Below are positions 18,698-27,727 of a stretch of DNA of 64,000 nucleotides, piece by piece (position 1 is the stretch's first letter; each line of letters opens with the position of its first letter). The notes under the pieces were generated by a model that saw only the letters and a program-made list of their open reading frames with translations, ran no database searches and was not told the DNA's origin. Location of the stretch: the NCBI GenBank assembly GCA_017475045.1, contig JAFVGH010000043.1, forward strand, positions 40,823-104,822, written 5' to 3'. Made by a program: the position numbers and the translations under genes. The DNA is from Fibrobacter sp. (GTDB lineage Bacteria; Fibrobacterota; Fibrobacteria; Fibrobacterales; Fibrobacteraceae).

Positions 18698-19113
18698 ATT
18701 ACGCAGCGAAAATTGAGAAAGACAAGGACATGGGTTTCGTGGTTTCGTTCCCCGACCTGCCCAACGTGAACGCGTTCGGCGACACGCAGGAGGAGGTTCT
18801 CAGGCAGGCGAAGGATGCCCTCAACGGCGCGATGGAATGCGACCTGGATCTCGGCAACACGATGATTCTCCCCAAGACAATGCCTGATTCCGACAAGGGG
18901 CTCTACCCGGTCGAGCTTTCCCCGCGAATCGAGATTGCATACAAACTATTCGAGGCGCGCAGGGGCCAAAAGAAGAGCGAGGTGGCGCGTCGCGCAAACA
19001 TCACCCCGCAAGCGTACCAGCGTTTCGAGACCCCGAAGGGCTCGCCTTCCGTCGAAACGCTTTACAAGCTGGCACACGCCCTCGGCAAACAGCTCGTGGT
19101 CGAGTTCGTGTAG
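18694..19113 (+). CDS. HicB-family antitoxin, copy 2
   Basis: This 139-residue protein has an N-terminal HicB fold (residues 1-60) and a C-terminal XRE helix-turn-helix (KSEVARRANITPQAYQRFE) for operator binding. It normally neutralises HicA and represses its own promoter. I chose ATG 18694 because it overlaps the hicA-remnant stop by ATGA; an upstream TTG is less likely. It differs from copy 1 at only a few residues. Because hicA is truncated, it is an orphan antitoxin that could still act as a repressor or protect against another HicA. A strong bidirectional terminator follows. Confidence 0.8.
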   Translation: MNYAAKIEKDKDMGFVVSFPDLPNVNAFGDTQEEVLRQAKDALNGAMECDLDLGNTMILPKTMPDSDKGLYPVELSPRIEIAYKLFEARRGQKKSEVARRANITPQAYQRFETPKGSPSVETLYKLAHALGKQLVVEFV

Positions 19114-19116
19114 ATA

Positions 19117-19150
19117 CAAAAAAGTGATGGCAAATACCATCACTTTTTTG
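19117..19150. terminator. Bidirectional terminator between convergent genes
   Basis: A perfect 14-bp stem (arms 19117-19130 and 19137-19150, CAAAAAAGTGATGG type) with a 6-nt loop has A6 on one side and T6 on the other. It serves both hicB (plus) and the DUF4062 gene (minus). Confidence 0.8.
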
Positions 19151-19170
19151 TCATCCTTCAATTTAGATGA

Positions 19171-20364
19171 CTAAAACAGTTCATCCGATCCTTTCACGAA
19201 TTCTCCAATATCAGGAATAATTTCACTTAAATTGACTTTCCTTCTCTCTACATTATATTTTATGGAACACGTTTCTTTAACAGGGGTAAATAAATTATCT
19301 GCATAAATCGTAATCTCAAATTCAATTTTGGCGCTTTCTTTTAATTCAACAAAAAGATATGGATGAACTATTTTCAATCGTTCTTTCTGAAGAGAAGTGT
19401 CCTTATAAGTAAAAGAACATATTCCATCCTCTTTTTTTATGAAACCTTCATTATCAAGTACACTTAATTTTCTCATTACTTCTCTAGAACATACATCACG
19501 ATAATAAATGTAATTTCGATTCGTAGCGCCTCGGCTCTTTACCGCAAATTTTTCATCATCTGAAGAAAATTTGATTTCCACAAGAAAATCTGTCAAATTA
19601 AACTTACTTTTATTAAGCATCCCGAAAACAATTGGGCGTCTTGAATTTATTCCAACATAGTTTTCGCACTCACGGATGATGCTATCCCGATGTTCCTTAT
19701 ATTCTTTCTTTTTAGAAATTTGACTATCTATTTCCTTATAATCCAAGTAAGGAACAACAACTTTTTCCTCTATTTCTTTAGCTTGTAATTTACCATCTTC
19801 AATTGAAATAAAGGATGTATTCATAATTACTTTATCGTCTTCTTTATTTCCCTCTAATTCTCGAACTTTTATCTCAAGTTGTCTTGCTAATTTATCATTA
19901 AAATCAATTATACTAACATATTCCTCAACCAAGGAGTTGCTTCTTATAGACTCTTTAAATTCATTCAGCTTTCTCAATTGCTCCAAATCTATTTGCGAGG
20001 GATCTTGGCCTCTTTTTGAGAAATACAACATAACGGGTTTTCCCGAAGACGACACCCTTTTAATTTCCTCTATAGTGCCACTCTCCTCTTTACCTGTCGG
20101 TGAACCAATTCTTGTCCAAAAGCAGCCGATCAATAAATCACAATTATCAACAATAGCATTATTTATAACTTCTTGAGGGCGCGTTCCGTAATCTGGAGCA
20201 GCATGAGTTTCCCATCTCAACGGCAGCAAAACAATCTTTTTGCTAAATGAATTTAGATTGTTCCAATTCTGAATCGCTTTAGTTATTGCATCTCGTTCTT
20301 CATCAACATCAGAAGGTGTTGCTATCAATATACGATAAACTCGACTTTCATATGACATATTCAA
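19171..20364 (-). CDS. DUF4062 (TIR-like) domain protein
   Basis: Residues 8-125 fit DUF4062: RILIATPSDVDEERDAI at the start, then LLIGCFWTRIGSPTG. This fold is related to TIR/nucleotide-binding modules and often opens NLR-like or defence proteins. Residues 130-190 look like a helical linker. The last 200 residues, beta-rich and without a motif I know, may be a sensor part. The gene is AT-rich compared with its neighbours and lies between hicB copy 2 and the acetyltransferase remnant, which suggests a later insertion. A stand-alone anti-phage role is possible but inferred. Confidence 0.75.
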   Translation of the reverse strand: MNMSYESRVYRILIATPSDVDEERDAITKAIQNWNNLNSFSKKIVLLPLRWETHAAPDYGTRPQEVINNAIVDNCDLLIGCFWTRIGSPTGKEESGTIEEIKRVSSSGKPVMLYFSKRGQDPSQIDLEQLRKLNEFKESIRSNSLVEEYVSIIDFNDKLARQLEIKVRELEGNKEDDKVIMNTSFISIEDGKLQAKEIEEKVVVPYLDYKEIDSQISKKKEYKEHRDSIIRECENYVGINSRRPIVFGMLNKSKFNLTDFLVEIKFSSDDEKFAVKSRGATNRNYIYYRDVCSREVMRKLSVLDNEGFIKKEDGICSFTYKDTSLQKERLKIVHPYLFVELKESAKIEFEITIYADNLFTPVKETCSIKYNVERRKVNLSEIIPDIGEFVKGSDELF

Positions 20365-20638
20365 ATACTTCCTTATTATATTACAAATAAAATATTATTC
20401 CGTAAATATAAATCATCAAGCATGATTCATAACAAATTACGCTAAAAATATTTATTATAAATTCACTACAAGAGTCAATTATGTTGTAAGAAAAAGATAC
20501 ACGTTAAAAAAAGCTAAGATACACGCGTCAACCAGAAGTTTTTCCCGAGTCCGGGGCGTTGCGGGGTGTCCCCGCTAGAAGGGGTAGCGAGCAACAAAGT
20601 GCGAGCGAGGGGAGCGCCCTCCCCTACGCAGGTTCGTT
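20365..20638. other. AT-rich spacer, then GC-rich duplication edge
   Basis: Positions 20365-20520 are AT-rich with no frame or stem I trust. From about 20540 the text turns GC-rich (GCGGGGTGTCCCCGC stem near 20571). From about 20600 it resembles the sequence beside the intact acetyltransferase, so the duplicated segment reaches beyond the gene. Confidence 0.5.
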
Positions 20639-20958
20639 TTAGCCTAGCTGCCCGGGCAGCACGAGCTTTTCCTTCGGTGGGAATCCCGCGTCGTACTTCT
20701 CGAACGCCTCGGGGTTACGCATGGCGACAAAGTACGGTTCGGGGTCGCGGTAGCTGCCGGTGATTCCGTCGAGGAATCCTTCTTGCAGTTCCTTGCAGAG
20801 GAAGTAGGGCGCGTCGCTTTCGGGGTCGTCGGCGTAGCGGATTCCCCTGGTGCTCGCGACCACAAAGCCGCTCTTGCCGTAGAACGCGATGTTCCCGCAA
20901 ATCAAGAGGCAGCCTGCGCCCATTTCAGCGGCGAGTCGCATGGAATGGTCGAGCAATG
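20639..20958 (-). pseudogene. Truncated acetyltransferase copy (C-terminal 105 residues)
   Basis: The frame is almost identical to the last 105 residues of the GNAT protein at 16432-17058, from LDHSMR to the end, including FYGKSGF. Identity stops at 20958; beyond it lies an unrelated helix-turn-helix gene. The acetyl-CoA loop is lost, so no activity is expected. Confidence 0.85.
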
Positions 20959-21427
20959 CCTTGAAAAGGGTGACAAAAAATCGGCTTCGTACGCGAAATT
21001 GTACGAGGCGTTGTCAGCGTTCCTGACGGATTTCGATTTCTTGAAAGATTCCTTTGGCTTGACTCAGCAGGATGTCGCCGAAAAGATGGGCACGACACAG
21101 AGTGCCATCTCGCGCATAGCATCGCTGAAAACGAATCCTTCCTACAAGCAGTTGCAGAAAATGGCGGAGGCTGTCGGCGGCGAACTCCTCGTCACTCCGA
21201 TGAAAAGTATGACCGTCCAGTTGCCTTACGACCTGCAAGAGACCGTGCGCAAGCTGGCCGCAAGCGAGAACAAGTCAACAAACGATTATCTAGAGAGCGT
21301 GTTGCGCAACGCCATAGAACTGGAACGTTCCAGCTACATGCACCGGACACTCGCCTTGAAGAAGGTATGCGAACCGCGGGCCGCATACAATTGCCACGGG
21401 AAAAAAACTAAGCGGAAAATAAAATAA
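20959..21427 (+). pseudogene. 5'-truncated XRE (HigA-like) regulator
   Basis: From the junction at 20958/20959 the plus strand encodes a helix-turn-helix (LTQQDVAEKMGTTQSAISR) and then an Arc/ribbon-like tail with VQLPYDLQETVRKLAASENKSTNDYLES. No good start exists on its own side of the junction (only TTG codons), and the longer plus frame begins in antisense acetyltransferase text. It is probably the end of an antitoxin gene whose toxin and start were deleted. It might still be made from an internal TTG. Confidence 0.6.
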
Positions 21428-21430
21428 TTA

Positions 21431-22693
21431 TCAGATCGAAGTTTTAAATCCGATATGTTCCTGCTTTTTCTCCAGGTACTCGACAAGCATGTCCCTGAAC
21501 TTCTCGTCGACATCCTTGATAAAGGCCTTCTCCACTAGATTAGACGGAATATTTTCTTCGGTAATGGGCATATCCGTCACGGGAATTCTTAGAACGCCAT
21601 CCTCAAACAAGATGGCTCCCGCCTTTACATACTTTTCTATCGTCTCGTTCAAGATCCAGGGCAGGCCCGTCCTGTCGTTAATGAATGTCGCCGCAATGGC
21701 AACGGCCGCATCATAGTCGCCCTGGCCCAGAGCCTTTCTAAATACCCTGTTCACGAGCAAGAGCGGCCCATTGCCTTCCGCAGAGAAGCTTTCGCCTCGC
21801 GCAGTCCGGAAACCGAGCCGGTTGAGCAGTTCAGCCAGTTCCCTAAAGGTTGTCGTAGAAAAACTCTTCTGGTTCTTTAGAGCACGGTCGATAATGAAAT
21901 CGGTCTTCTGGCCTATTCCGGCATCTTCGGCATTTCTATCCGCGTCGTCACTGTTTATGAGCTTGCGGAGCATGTCCACGCTCGACAGAATCGAAGTCTC
22001 ATTAATCCTGGCGGCCCGTTCTTCTATCTGGTCAAGAAGATCGTTCATTTGTTTTTGATTCGGGACCGCCGAGGTCTTCTCCTGGAAGCCGGCCCTTCGA
22101 GAAATCGTGGAAAAGAAAATTCCCTTGTCCGTCAGGAACCTCTCAATGGACTTGTTCTCCACCGGCTTGGTAAATGCGCGGCGGGAAACTGTCCTGAGGC
22201 AGTCATTCCCAAAGAAGAGTACGTGCGTCGGCTTCAGGATATCGATTACCTTGGGGAATGCCTCGATAGCGTAATCAAGATCCGTAGACGACGGGCTTTC
22301 TGATGCCCTGAGCGGGCGCAATATGAAATGGTAATGGGCAACGTCTTCGAGTGTCTTGCCGGGAGATATCGACGCAACGGCCTGCTCGATTTTCTTGCGA
22401 TTCGACTTTACGGGATTATAGTCGGCATGAAGGGTATAGATATCTTCACTGGAATATGCAGGGTAAGATAGCCCTTCGCCCCTAGCGGGCTGTACTTTAT
22501 AAAAATCACTAATGGACAGATCCCTTGCTGCCGCTTCTGACGGTCCATAGGCGCTACAATGAACGACCAGGATTCTGCAGTTGGCATCTGAGCCGTAGCC
22601 CTTCCCTATGTAGGGGGCATTCATAGAAGCAAAAAGTAGACACGGAATCTGCCAGAAGATCTTATCGTAAAGTTCTTGCTGATGGATTGCCAT
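21431..22693 (-). CDS. Hypothetical protein, UDG-fold-like N-terminal half
   Basis: The 420-residue protein is not recognised by name. Residues 40-190 have a pattern like uracil-DNA-glycosylase folds (RILVVHCSAYGPSE early, ILKPTHVLFFGND later), but catalytic residues are not clear. Near residue 290 it has ELLNRLGFRTARGESF, like the helical module of serine recombinases. A related string (ALANAAGFRSKKGQPY) occurs in the small protein encoded just upstream at 22785-23051, so the two may share a module. It lies 91 bp after that gene and may be in its operon. Confidence 0.6.
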   Translation of the reverse strand: MAIHQQELYDKIFWQIPCLLFASMNAPYIGKGYGSDANCRILVVHCSAYGPSEAAARDLSISDFYKVQPARGEGLSYPAYSSEDIYTLHADYNPVKSNRKKIEQAVASISPGKTLEDVAHYHFILRPLRASESPSSTDLDYAIEAFPKVIDILKPTHVLFFGNDCLRTVSRRAFTKPVENKSIERFLTDKGIFFSTISRRAGFQEKTSAVPNQKQMNDLLDQIEERAARINETSILSSVDMLRKLINSDDADRNAEDAGIGQKTDFIIDRALKNQKSFSTTTFRELAELLNRLGFRTARGESFSAEGNGPLLLVNRVFRKALGQGDYDAAVAIAATFINDRTGLPWILNETIEKYVKAGAILFEDGVLRIPVTDMPITEENIPSNLVEKAFIKDVDEKFRDMLVEYLEKKQEHIGFKTSI

Positions 22694-22784
22694 GTCTACC
22701 TCTTGTTCCGCATTTATTTATCAAATATAATTATTATTGTTTTAATCCTAAAAACGAATGTTTTTATGATTAATCATTATTTAG

Positions 22785-23051
22785 CTAGCGTTTCTTCCAG
22801 CGGTAATTCCCATTGGAATCCTGGAACTCGAGAATTTTCCAAGCCCCCGGATCTCCGGACCCGTGCATGTACGCATAGGCATCCGAAACAACGCGGTAAA
22901 ACCCGCGGCCGCCCACGCAGTAAGGCTGTCCTTTTTTTGACCTGAAGCCCGCGGCATTGGCCAGGGCGGTCAAGGCCGGGACCCCCATTGGTTTGCCCGA
23001 ATCCACCCTTTGGTTGGCGACTGAGGCAATGAACTCAAATATGTTTCTCAT
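22785..23051 (-). CDS. Small hypothetical protein sharing a module with its neighbour
   Basis: The 88-residue protein has a good Shine-Dalgarno (AAGGAG, 8 nt before ATG 23051). The central part reads ALANAAGFRSKKGQPY followed by GRGFYRVVSDAY, resembling a small helix-turn-helix as in the C-terminal half of the next gene. No function is assigned. A tiny membrane-protein gene ends 30 bp upstream on the same strand. Confidence 0.65.
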   Translation of the reverse strand: MRNIFEFIASVANQRVDSGKPMGVPALTALANAAGFRSKKGQPYCVGGRGFYRVVSDAYAYMHGSGDPGAWKILEFQDSNGNYRWKKR

Positions 23052-23081
23052 ATTTGGATCTCCTTGGTTTGTGTAATTAGG

Positions 23082-23180
23082 TTAGATTCGACCCGGACCT
23101 CTCCTCGCCTCGGAAACAAGCCTGAGGGCACCGATGGCCAGAGAGCCGAAGAAGATAACCGTGTTGATGATTTTGTCCAT
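23082..23180 (-). CDS. 32-residue single-span membrane protein
   Basis: From ATG 23180 the frame encodes MDKIINTVIFFGSLAIGAL and then a basic tail ending GPGRI. One hydrophobic span covers residues 4-20. The start is supported by AAAGGAG seven nt upstream; longer frames from 23207 or 23267 lack such a site. It could be a small regulatory or toxin-like peptide. Confidence 0.6.
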   Translation of the reverse strand: MDKIINTVIFFGSLAIGALRLVSEARRGPGRI

Positions 23181-23410
23181 GATTTTACTCCTTTTATTTA
23201 TTGGTTCCCTCATAATATAGCATCTTTTTTGTGAATGTGGTATATAAAACTTTAGTTTTCTTATCAATACATTAGTTTTTATACAAAATTTCTAGAAAAT
23301 TGCCGTTTCGTTTCCAAAATTTTACACACAGAGCGCACGCGCTTTCCAGTTCCGGGATAACCTCAATTACACATTATTTTTACGCCGGAGGTTTTATCTA
23401 TCTTTGGCGC

Positions 23411-24559
23411 ATGCCCGAAAAGTTCACGAAATGGGTTGCCTGCTGGGGCAACGCGACCTCCATTACCGACCGCAAGGAAGCGACCTACGCAAAAGATTTA
23501 ACACTACGCTATCCGATCCGCGCATGTTTTTCGGGCAGCAAGCTGCGGTTCCATTTTTCGAACCTCACCGGCACAGAACCTGTGACGATTAGTGAGGCGT
23601 ATGTCGCTAAAGATGCCGCGGCTAAAGATGCGCCGACCCCTATTACATTTGGCGGCCGCACTTCCGGGACAATCCCCGCGGGCGAAGAAATCCTGAGCGA
23701 CGAAATCGCATTTAACGTCACTGCAGGCGAAACGTTTGACGTGAGCCTCTACTTTGCAGGCTTCACGCAGATGAACGCGGGTACGGCAATCACGGGCCCG
23801 CTCTCTGGCGGCAAGTACAGCTACGGCAACTTCGCGAAATCCGCCGAACTCCCCGACGACCTCACGCGCAAAACGAACTGGATTTACTTCCTCAATACAG
23901 TCGACATCCTTACCGAAGAAAAGAACTTCGCGCTCGTCTGTTTTGGCGATTCCATCACGGCGCAGGACTGGCCCGACTATCTCACGCTCCGCTGTGCCCG
24001 AGAAGGCTTCAACAACGTGGCGATTATCCGGCGCGCCGTAAGTGGCACGCGCATCCTGCGAGAATACAGCTGCATCACGTATGCGGCATACGGCCTGAAG
24101 GGTGCAACCCGCTTCCCCATCGAAATGAACGTCGCCGGAGCACGCGCCGTCATTGTCCAGTACGGTATAAACGACATCATCCATCCGGTCGGTGTCGAGG
24201 TCAACAAGTTCCGCCCCTGGAGCGACATGCCCACGGCCGACGACCTCATCAACGGTGTCCGCACGCTCTACATTATGCATGCGCGCAAGCTCGGGCTGAA
24301 AGTTTATAGCGGCACGCTCCTGCCCATTTACGGCTGGCGCACCTATAATGAAAACCGCGACATCATCCGCATCGCCTTCAATACATGGTTAAGGACTTCG
24401 CCGGAATTCGACGGCTGCGTAGATTTCGACATGGCCGTACGCGGGCACGATGACCCGAAACGCTTTGCCGGCGGTTTCGATTCGGGCGACCACTTGCACC
24501 CGAGCGCAAAGGCCTACGAGGCCATGGCCGAATGCGTCCCCGAAGAACTGCTCAAATAA
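23411..24559 (+). CDS. SGNH/GDSL hydrolase
   Basis: The N-terminal half (to about residue 170) is beta-rich, like the jelly-roll part of two-domain SGNH esterases. The C-terminal half has block I FGDSIT, block III QYGINDI and block V DHLHPS, giving Ser, Asn, Asp and His of the catalytic set. It probably removes ester groups from a carbohydrate, in keeping with a fibre-degrading organism. No signal peptide is visible from ATG 23411. Upstream in-frame codons to 23300 exist but lack an ATG, so the exact start is uncertain. Confidence 0.8.
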   Translation: MPEKFTKWVACWGNATSITDRKEATYAKDLTLRYPIRACFSGSKLRFHFSNLTGTEPVTISEAYVAKDAAAKDAPTPITFGGRTSGTIPAGEEILSDEIAFNVTAGETFDVSLYFAGFTQMNAGTAITGPLSGGKYSYGNFAKSAELPDDLTRKTNWIYFLNTVDILTEEKNFALVCFGDSITAQDWPDYLTLRCAREGFNNVAIIRRAVSGTRILREYSCITYAAYGLKGATRFPIEMNVAGARAVIVQYGINDIIHPVGVEVNKFRPWSDMPTADDLINGVRTLYIMHARKLGLKVYSGTLLPIYGWRTYNENRDIIRIAFNTWLRTSPEFDGCVDFDMAVRGHDDPKRFAGGFDSGDHLHPSAKAYEAMAECVPEELLK

Positions 24560-24577
24560 ACTAATTATATTTTGCCT

Positions 24578-24901
24578 ATGATGCAGTACATTCACCAGTT
24601 CGCCAATTTTCTGAGACTCCACATGGATTCCATTTCGGTGGGCCTCGTCGCGACACTGCTCATTATCTACGGCGGCCATATAAACGGCTACTTCAAAAAA
24701 ATTACGAAGAGCCTCCCCTTCCTCGGGCGTTTCGCACTGTTCGTAGTGCTATGCAGTGCGGGTTACGCGTTCATGTCGTCGCAGCTGGTAAAACTGCTCA
24801 AGATGTTCTTGTATGGCCAGGCAGATCTGCCGCTTATCGGGATTATCGCAGGCGCATTTATTCTGCTTGCATTTGCGGCGCGCAGCGGCAAGGACATTTA
24901 A
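24578..24901 (+). CDS. DUF3392-family small membrane protein
   Basis: The protein of about 107 residues has three hydrophobic segments (residues 15-32, 45-65, 78-100) and matches DUF3392 in length and in the IYGGHINGYFKK motif. Function is unknown. It starts 18 bp after the SGNH hydrolase stop and ends only 6 bp from the convergent sbcC stop; no terminator separates the two. Confidence 0.75.
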   Translation: MMQYIHQFANFLRLHMDSISVGLVATLLIIYGGHINGYFKKITKSLPFLGRFALFVVLCSAGYAFMSSQLVKLLKMFLYGQADLPLIGIIAGAFILLAFAARSGKDI

Positions 24902-24907
24902 GTCCCA

Positions 24908-27727
24908 CTACACCTCGATTTTCACGCGGCTGATATTGTTCGCGTCTTTCTGCACGCGCACGTTCTTATCGATCCTGTTCTCGAGACCTTCCACGTGGCT
25001 GATGATGCCCACGAGGCGGTTGCTGCCGGCCAAGTTCTGCAATGTGTCGATGGCGACCCTCAGGATTTCTTCGTCAAGCGAACCGAAACCTTCGTCGATG
25101 AACATCGTGTCGAGTTCGATTCCGCCTGCAGAACTCTGCACCTCGTCGGCAAGGCCAAGCGCAAGCGATAGAGAAGCCAAGAAGCTCTCACCGCCGCTGA
25201 GCGTCTTTACTTCGCGCTGCTTGCCGCAAGTATGGTCGATTACGTTCAGGTCGAGCCCGCTCTGGCTGCGTTTATTGGAAGCCTGCTCGCGGCGCACCAG
25301 TTCGTACTTTCCGTTGGAGAGCCGCAGGAATCGCGTATTCGCCTTGCGCAAAATACGGTCCAGATACGCGCCCTGCACGTAGGTTTCGAGCATCATCTTG
25401 TCCTTGCCCGAAAGCGTGCCGTTCACCGTATCGGAGAGGTTGTCGACCCATGCGCGCTTCTTCAGGAGCGTGCCCAGCTTCTCGGCAACCCCGCGGATTT
25501 CCGTAAGTGCGCGACGGTTCTGTTCGAGCCTTCCCGAAACAGTTTTCCAGGACCCCGTGAGTGCCTGCTGCTCATCGGAAATCGCTTTGCACTTGCTTTC
25601 CAGTTCTTCGAGGTTGTACTGCGGGGCATCTTTCAGCTGGCCTTCGAGCGATTTCACCTGACCTTCGAGTTCCTTCAGGTTTTCCTTGCACTCGTTCAGC
25701 TTATCGGTCGCCTGCTTTATACCGTCTTGAAACGCGGCAACTGCGTCCTGCTTTTCGCGGATGACCTTCTCCGCATCGGCCTTGCCTGCATACGGGAGCT
25801 TTTTCGCCGCATCTCCGGCGTTCTTCTTCAAAACATCGAGTTCCGCTTCGGCAGCCGAAATCTTGTTCGTGAGAGTATCTATCTCGCCGCGGTTCTTCTC
25901 GTGCTGTTCCCGCATTTCGGGGAGAGCCTTTTCCAGTTCTTCCTTGCGAGCGGCTCGCTTGTTTTCGCCGTCGAGTTTTTCCTTGAGGGCCTGCAACTGC
26001 GTTCTCACGCTGTCGAATTCCGCACGGATTTTTTCCTTGCATTCTTCAACAGTGCATTCACCAAAAAGTTCTGCAAGTTTTTTCTCAAGTTCTTCGCGCT
26101 TGGCATCGCGCGCGGCCTTCGCCTTGGAAGCTTTACCCGCCTTGGTATTCCATGCCTCAAGCAATTTTGCGACATTGCGCTTGAGTTCTTCGAGTTCCGC
26201 CTGCGATGGCGCCTCTACCGACTTGCAGGCCTTATGCGGGTGCGCCGTAGACCCACAAACCGGGCAGGGAGCGCCTTCTTCGAGCGTTTCAGCCAAGATG
26301 CCCGCCTGCTCGTTCAAGAAAGCACGATTCTTCGCTTCGTATATTTCGTTACTTTGTCTATACTTCTCGTCGGCATCGAGGTATTCTTTCTGCGCGATGC
26401 GGAGGGCTTCTTCGGCATCATCAAGTTCCTTTACCGTACCGCCCACCTGCACAAGCTGTTTTTTGCGCGTCTCAAGAGTTTCCTGTTGCGCATCAAGTTT
26501 CGCCTTGTTCTCGCCCGCATCCGAAAGCCCCTTGAATTCCTCTTCGAGCTTCTGGATTTCACTGTTCCTTTTTTCGAAATCCACCTTTCTGGATTCAAGC
26601 GATTCCTTGGCTCTCGCAAGCTCGCGCTCCTTGACCTTTATATTACTGCGGGCTTCTTCGAGCTGGCCGTATTCCGGCAACGAGTTCCTTAAAGTCGTGA
26701 CCTCTTCCTGCAATTTTTCGCATTCGGGCCTACGCGCCTCAGCCGCCGTGAGTGCCGCCGTAAGCGGCTCAAGATCCGGCAAACGCTCAGCGTGATTCTT
26801 TTTCGCCTCGTCAAGCGACTTGCGTGCATTCTCTATGTTTTTTGCCTTGCCGAGCTCCTGGTTCATCGCCGTCATACGCGCCGCATAACCGTCAAGTCCA
26901 TTCTTCATCGTATCGACAGAGGCAGAATCTTCGTTCACGACCTTCTCAAGCAAATCGCAGAATTCGCCCCAGTCGGCAATACGCCTTTCCGTAGCAAGAT
27001 TCTTGGCGGACTCAATGTTAGCCGCAAAAGCAGACTTCTCGTCGCATGATACATGCGACACCGCCACGCAGGCGAGCGATTCGCTTTCGCCGCACATGTT
27101 CTTCAATTCCAGGGACTGCTTCTTGATAGCGTCCTGCAATTTTTCGAACTTGTCCGTCTTGAAAAGCTGGCGGAAAATATCGATACGCTCGTCCGTCGTT
27201 GTGAGCAGCAACTTCAAGAAGTCGCCCTGCGCAATCATCGCGATTTGCGAGAACTGCTCGGCATTCACCCTGATGATATCACGCACCGCGTTCGTCACCG
27301 CGGTATCACCGCTTACCGTACGGCTCGCGGGACCAACCTTGCCGCTACCCTCTGGGTAATAGAAGGTCGCCGACGCACTTTCCTTCGTCATGCCCTCGCC
27401 GCGCATCTTGGGCCTTTCGTATTCCGGATTGCGAACCACGCGGTATTCCCTACCCGCATAGGCGAACGTCAGGTCCACAAACGTCGGAGTATCGGGCGTC
27501 GCGTTCAGGCAGCGGAAATGCTTGGCGTAATCACCGCTCGCATTGCGGCTGCTCCCGCTCGCCGTCCCGAAAAGCGCGAAAGAAATCGCATCGAAAATCG
27601 TCGTCTTGCCGGCACCCGTGTCGCCCGAAATCAAGAAGAGCCCGCTCGTCCCAAGCTTATCCAGCTCGATTACAGTCTTTTCGGCATACGGGCCAAATGC
27701 AGAAATCACAAGCCTGGTAGGTCTCAT
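24908..27727 (-). CDS. sbcC: SbcC, ATPase subunit of the SbcCD nuclease
   Basis: The 939-residue protein is Rad50/SMC-like. Walker A GDTGAGKTT is near residue 35. Two long coiled-coil arms flank a zinc hook (CPVCGSTAHP) near 490. The signature TLSGGES and Walker B MFIDEGFGSLDEE are near 840-890. With SbcD it opens hairpins and protein-blocked DNA ends. It starts inside the sbcD stop (4 bp overlap), so the pair is coupled. Length and layout are normal. Confidence 0.95.
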   Translation of the reverse strand: MRPTRLVISAFGPYAEKTVIELDKLGTSGLFLISGDTGAGKTTIFDAISFALFGTASGSSRNASGDYAKHFRCLNATPDTPTFVDLTFAYAGREYRVVRNPEYERPKMRGEGMTKESASATFYYPEGSGKVGPASRTVSGDTAVTNAVRDIIRVNAEQFSQIAMIAQGDFLKLLLTTTDERIDIFRQLFKTDKFEKLQDAIKKQSLELKNMCGESESLACVAVSHVSCDEKSAFAANIESAKNLATERRIADWGEFCDLLEKVVNEDSASVDTMKNGLDGYAARMTAMNQELGKAKNIENARKSLDEAKKNHAERLPDLEPLTAALTAAEARRPECEKLQEEVTTLRNSLPEYGQLEEARSNIKVKERELARAKESLESRKVDFEKRNSEIQKLEEEFKGLSDAGENKAKLDAQQETLETRKKQLVQVGGTVKELDDAEEALRIAQKEYLDADEKYRQSNEIYEAKNRAFLNEQAGILAETLEEGAPCPVCGSTAHPHKACKSVEAPSQAELEELKRNVAKLLEAWNTKAGKASKAKAARDAKREELEKKLAELFGECTVEECKEKIRAEFDSVRTQLQALKEKLDGENKRAARKEELEKALPEMREQHEKNRGEIDTLTNKISAAEAELDVLKKNAGDAAKKLPYAGKADAEKVIREKQDAVAAFQDGIKQATDKLNECKENLKELEGQVKSLEGQLKDAPQYNLEELESKCKAISDEQQALTGSWKTVSGRLEQNRRALTEIRGVAEKLGTLLKKRAWVDNLSDTVNGTLSGKDKMMLETYVQGAYLDRILRKANTRFLRLSNGKYELVRREQASNKRSQSGLDLNVIDHTCGKQREVKTLSGGESFLASLSLALGLADEVQSSAGGIELDTMFIDEGFGSLDEEILRVAIDTLQNLAGSNRLVGIISHVEGLENRIDKNVRVQKDANNISRVKIEV

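Noticed and set aside
20783..21427. 214-codon fused plus-strand frame
   Set aside because: Its first 58 codons are antisense to the acetyltransferase remnant; only the part after 20958 is real gene text.
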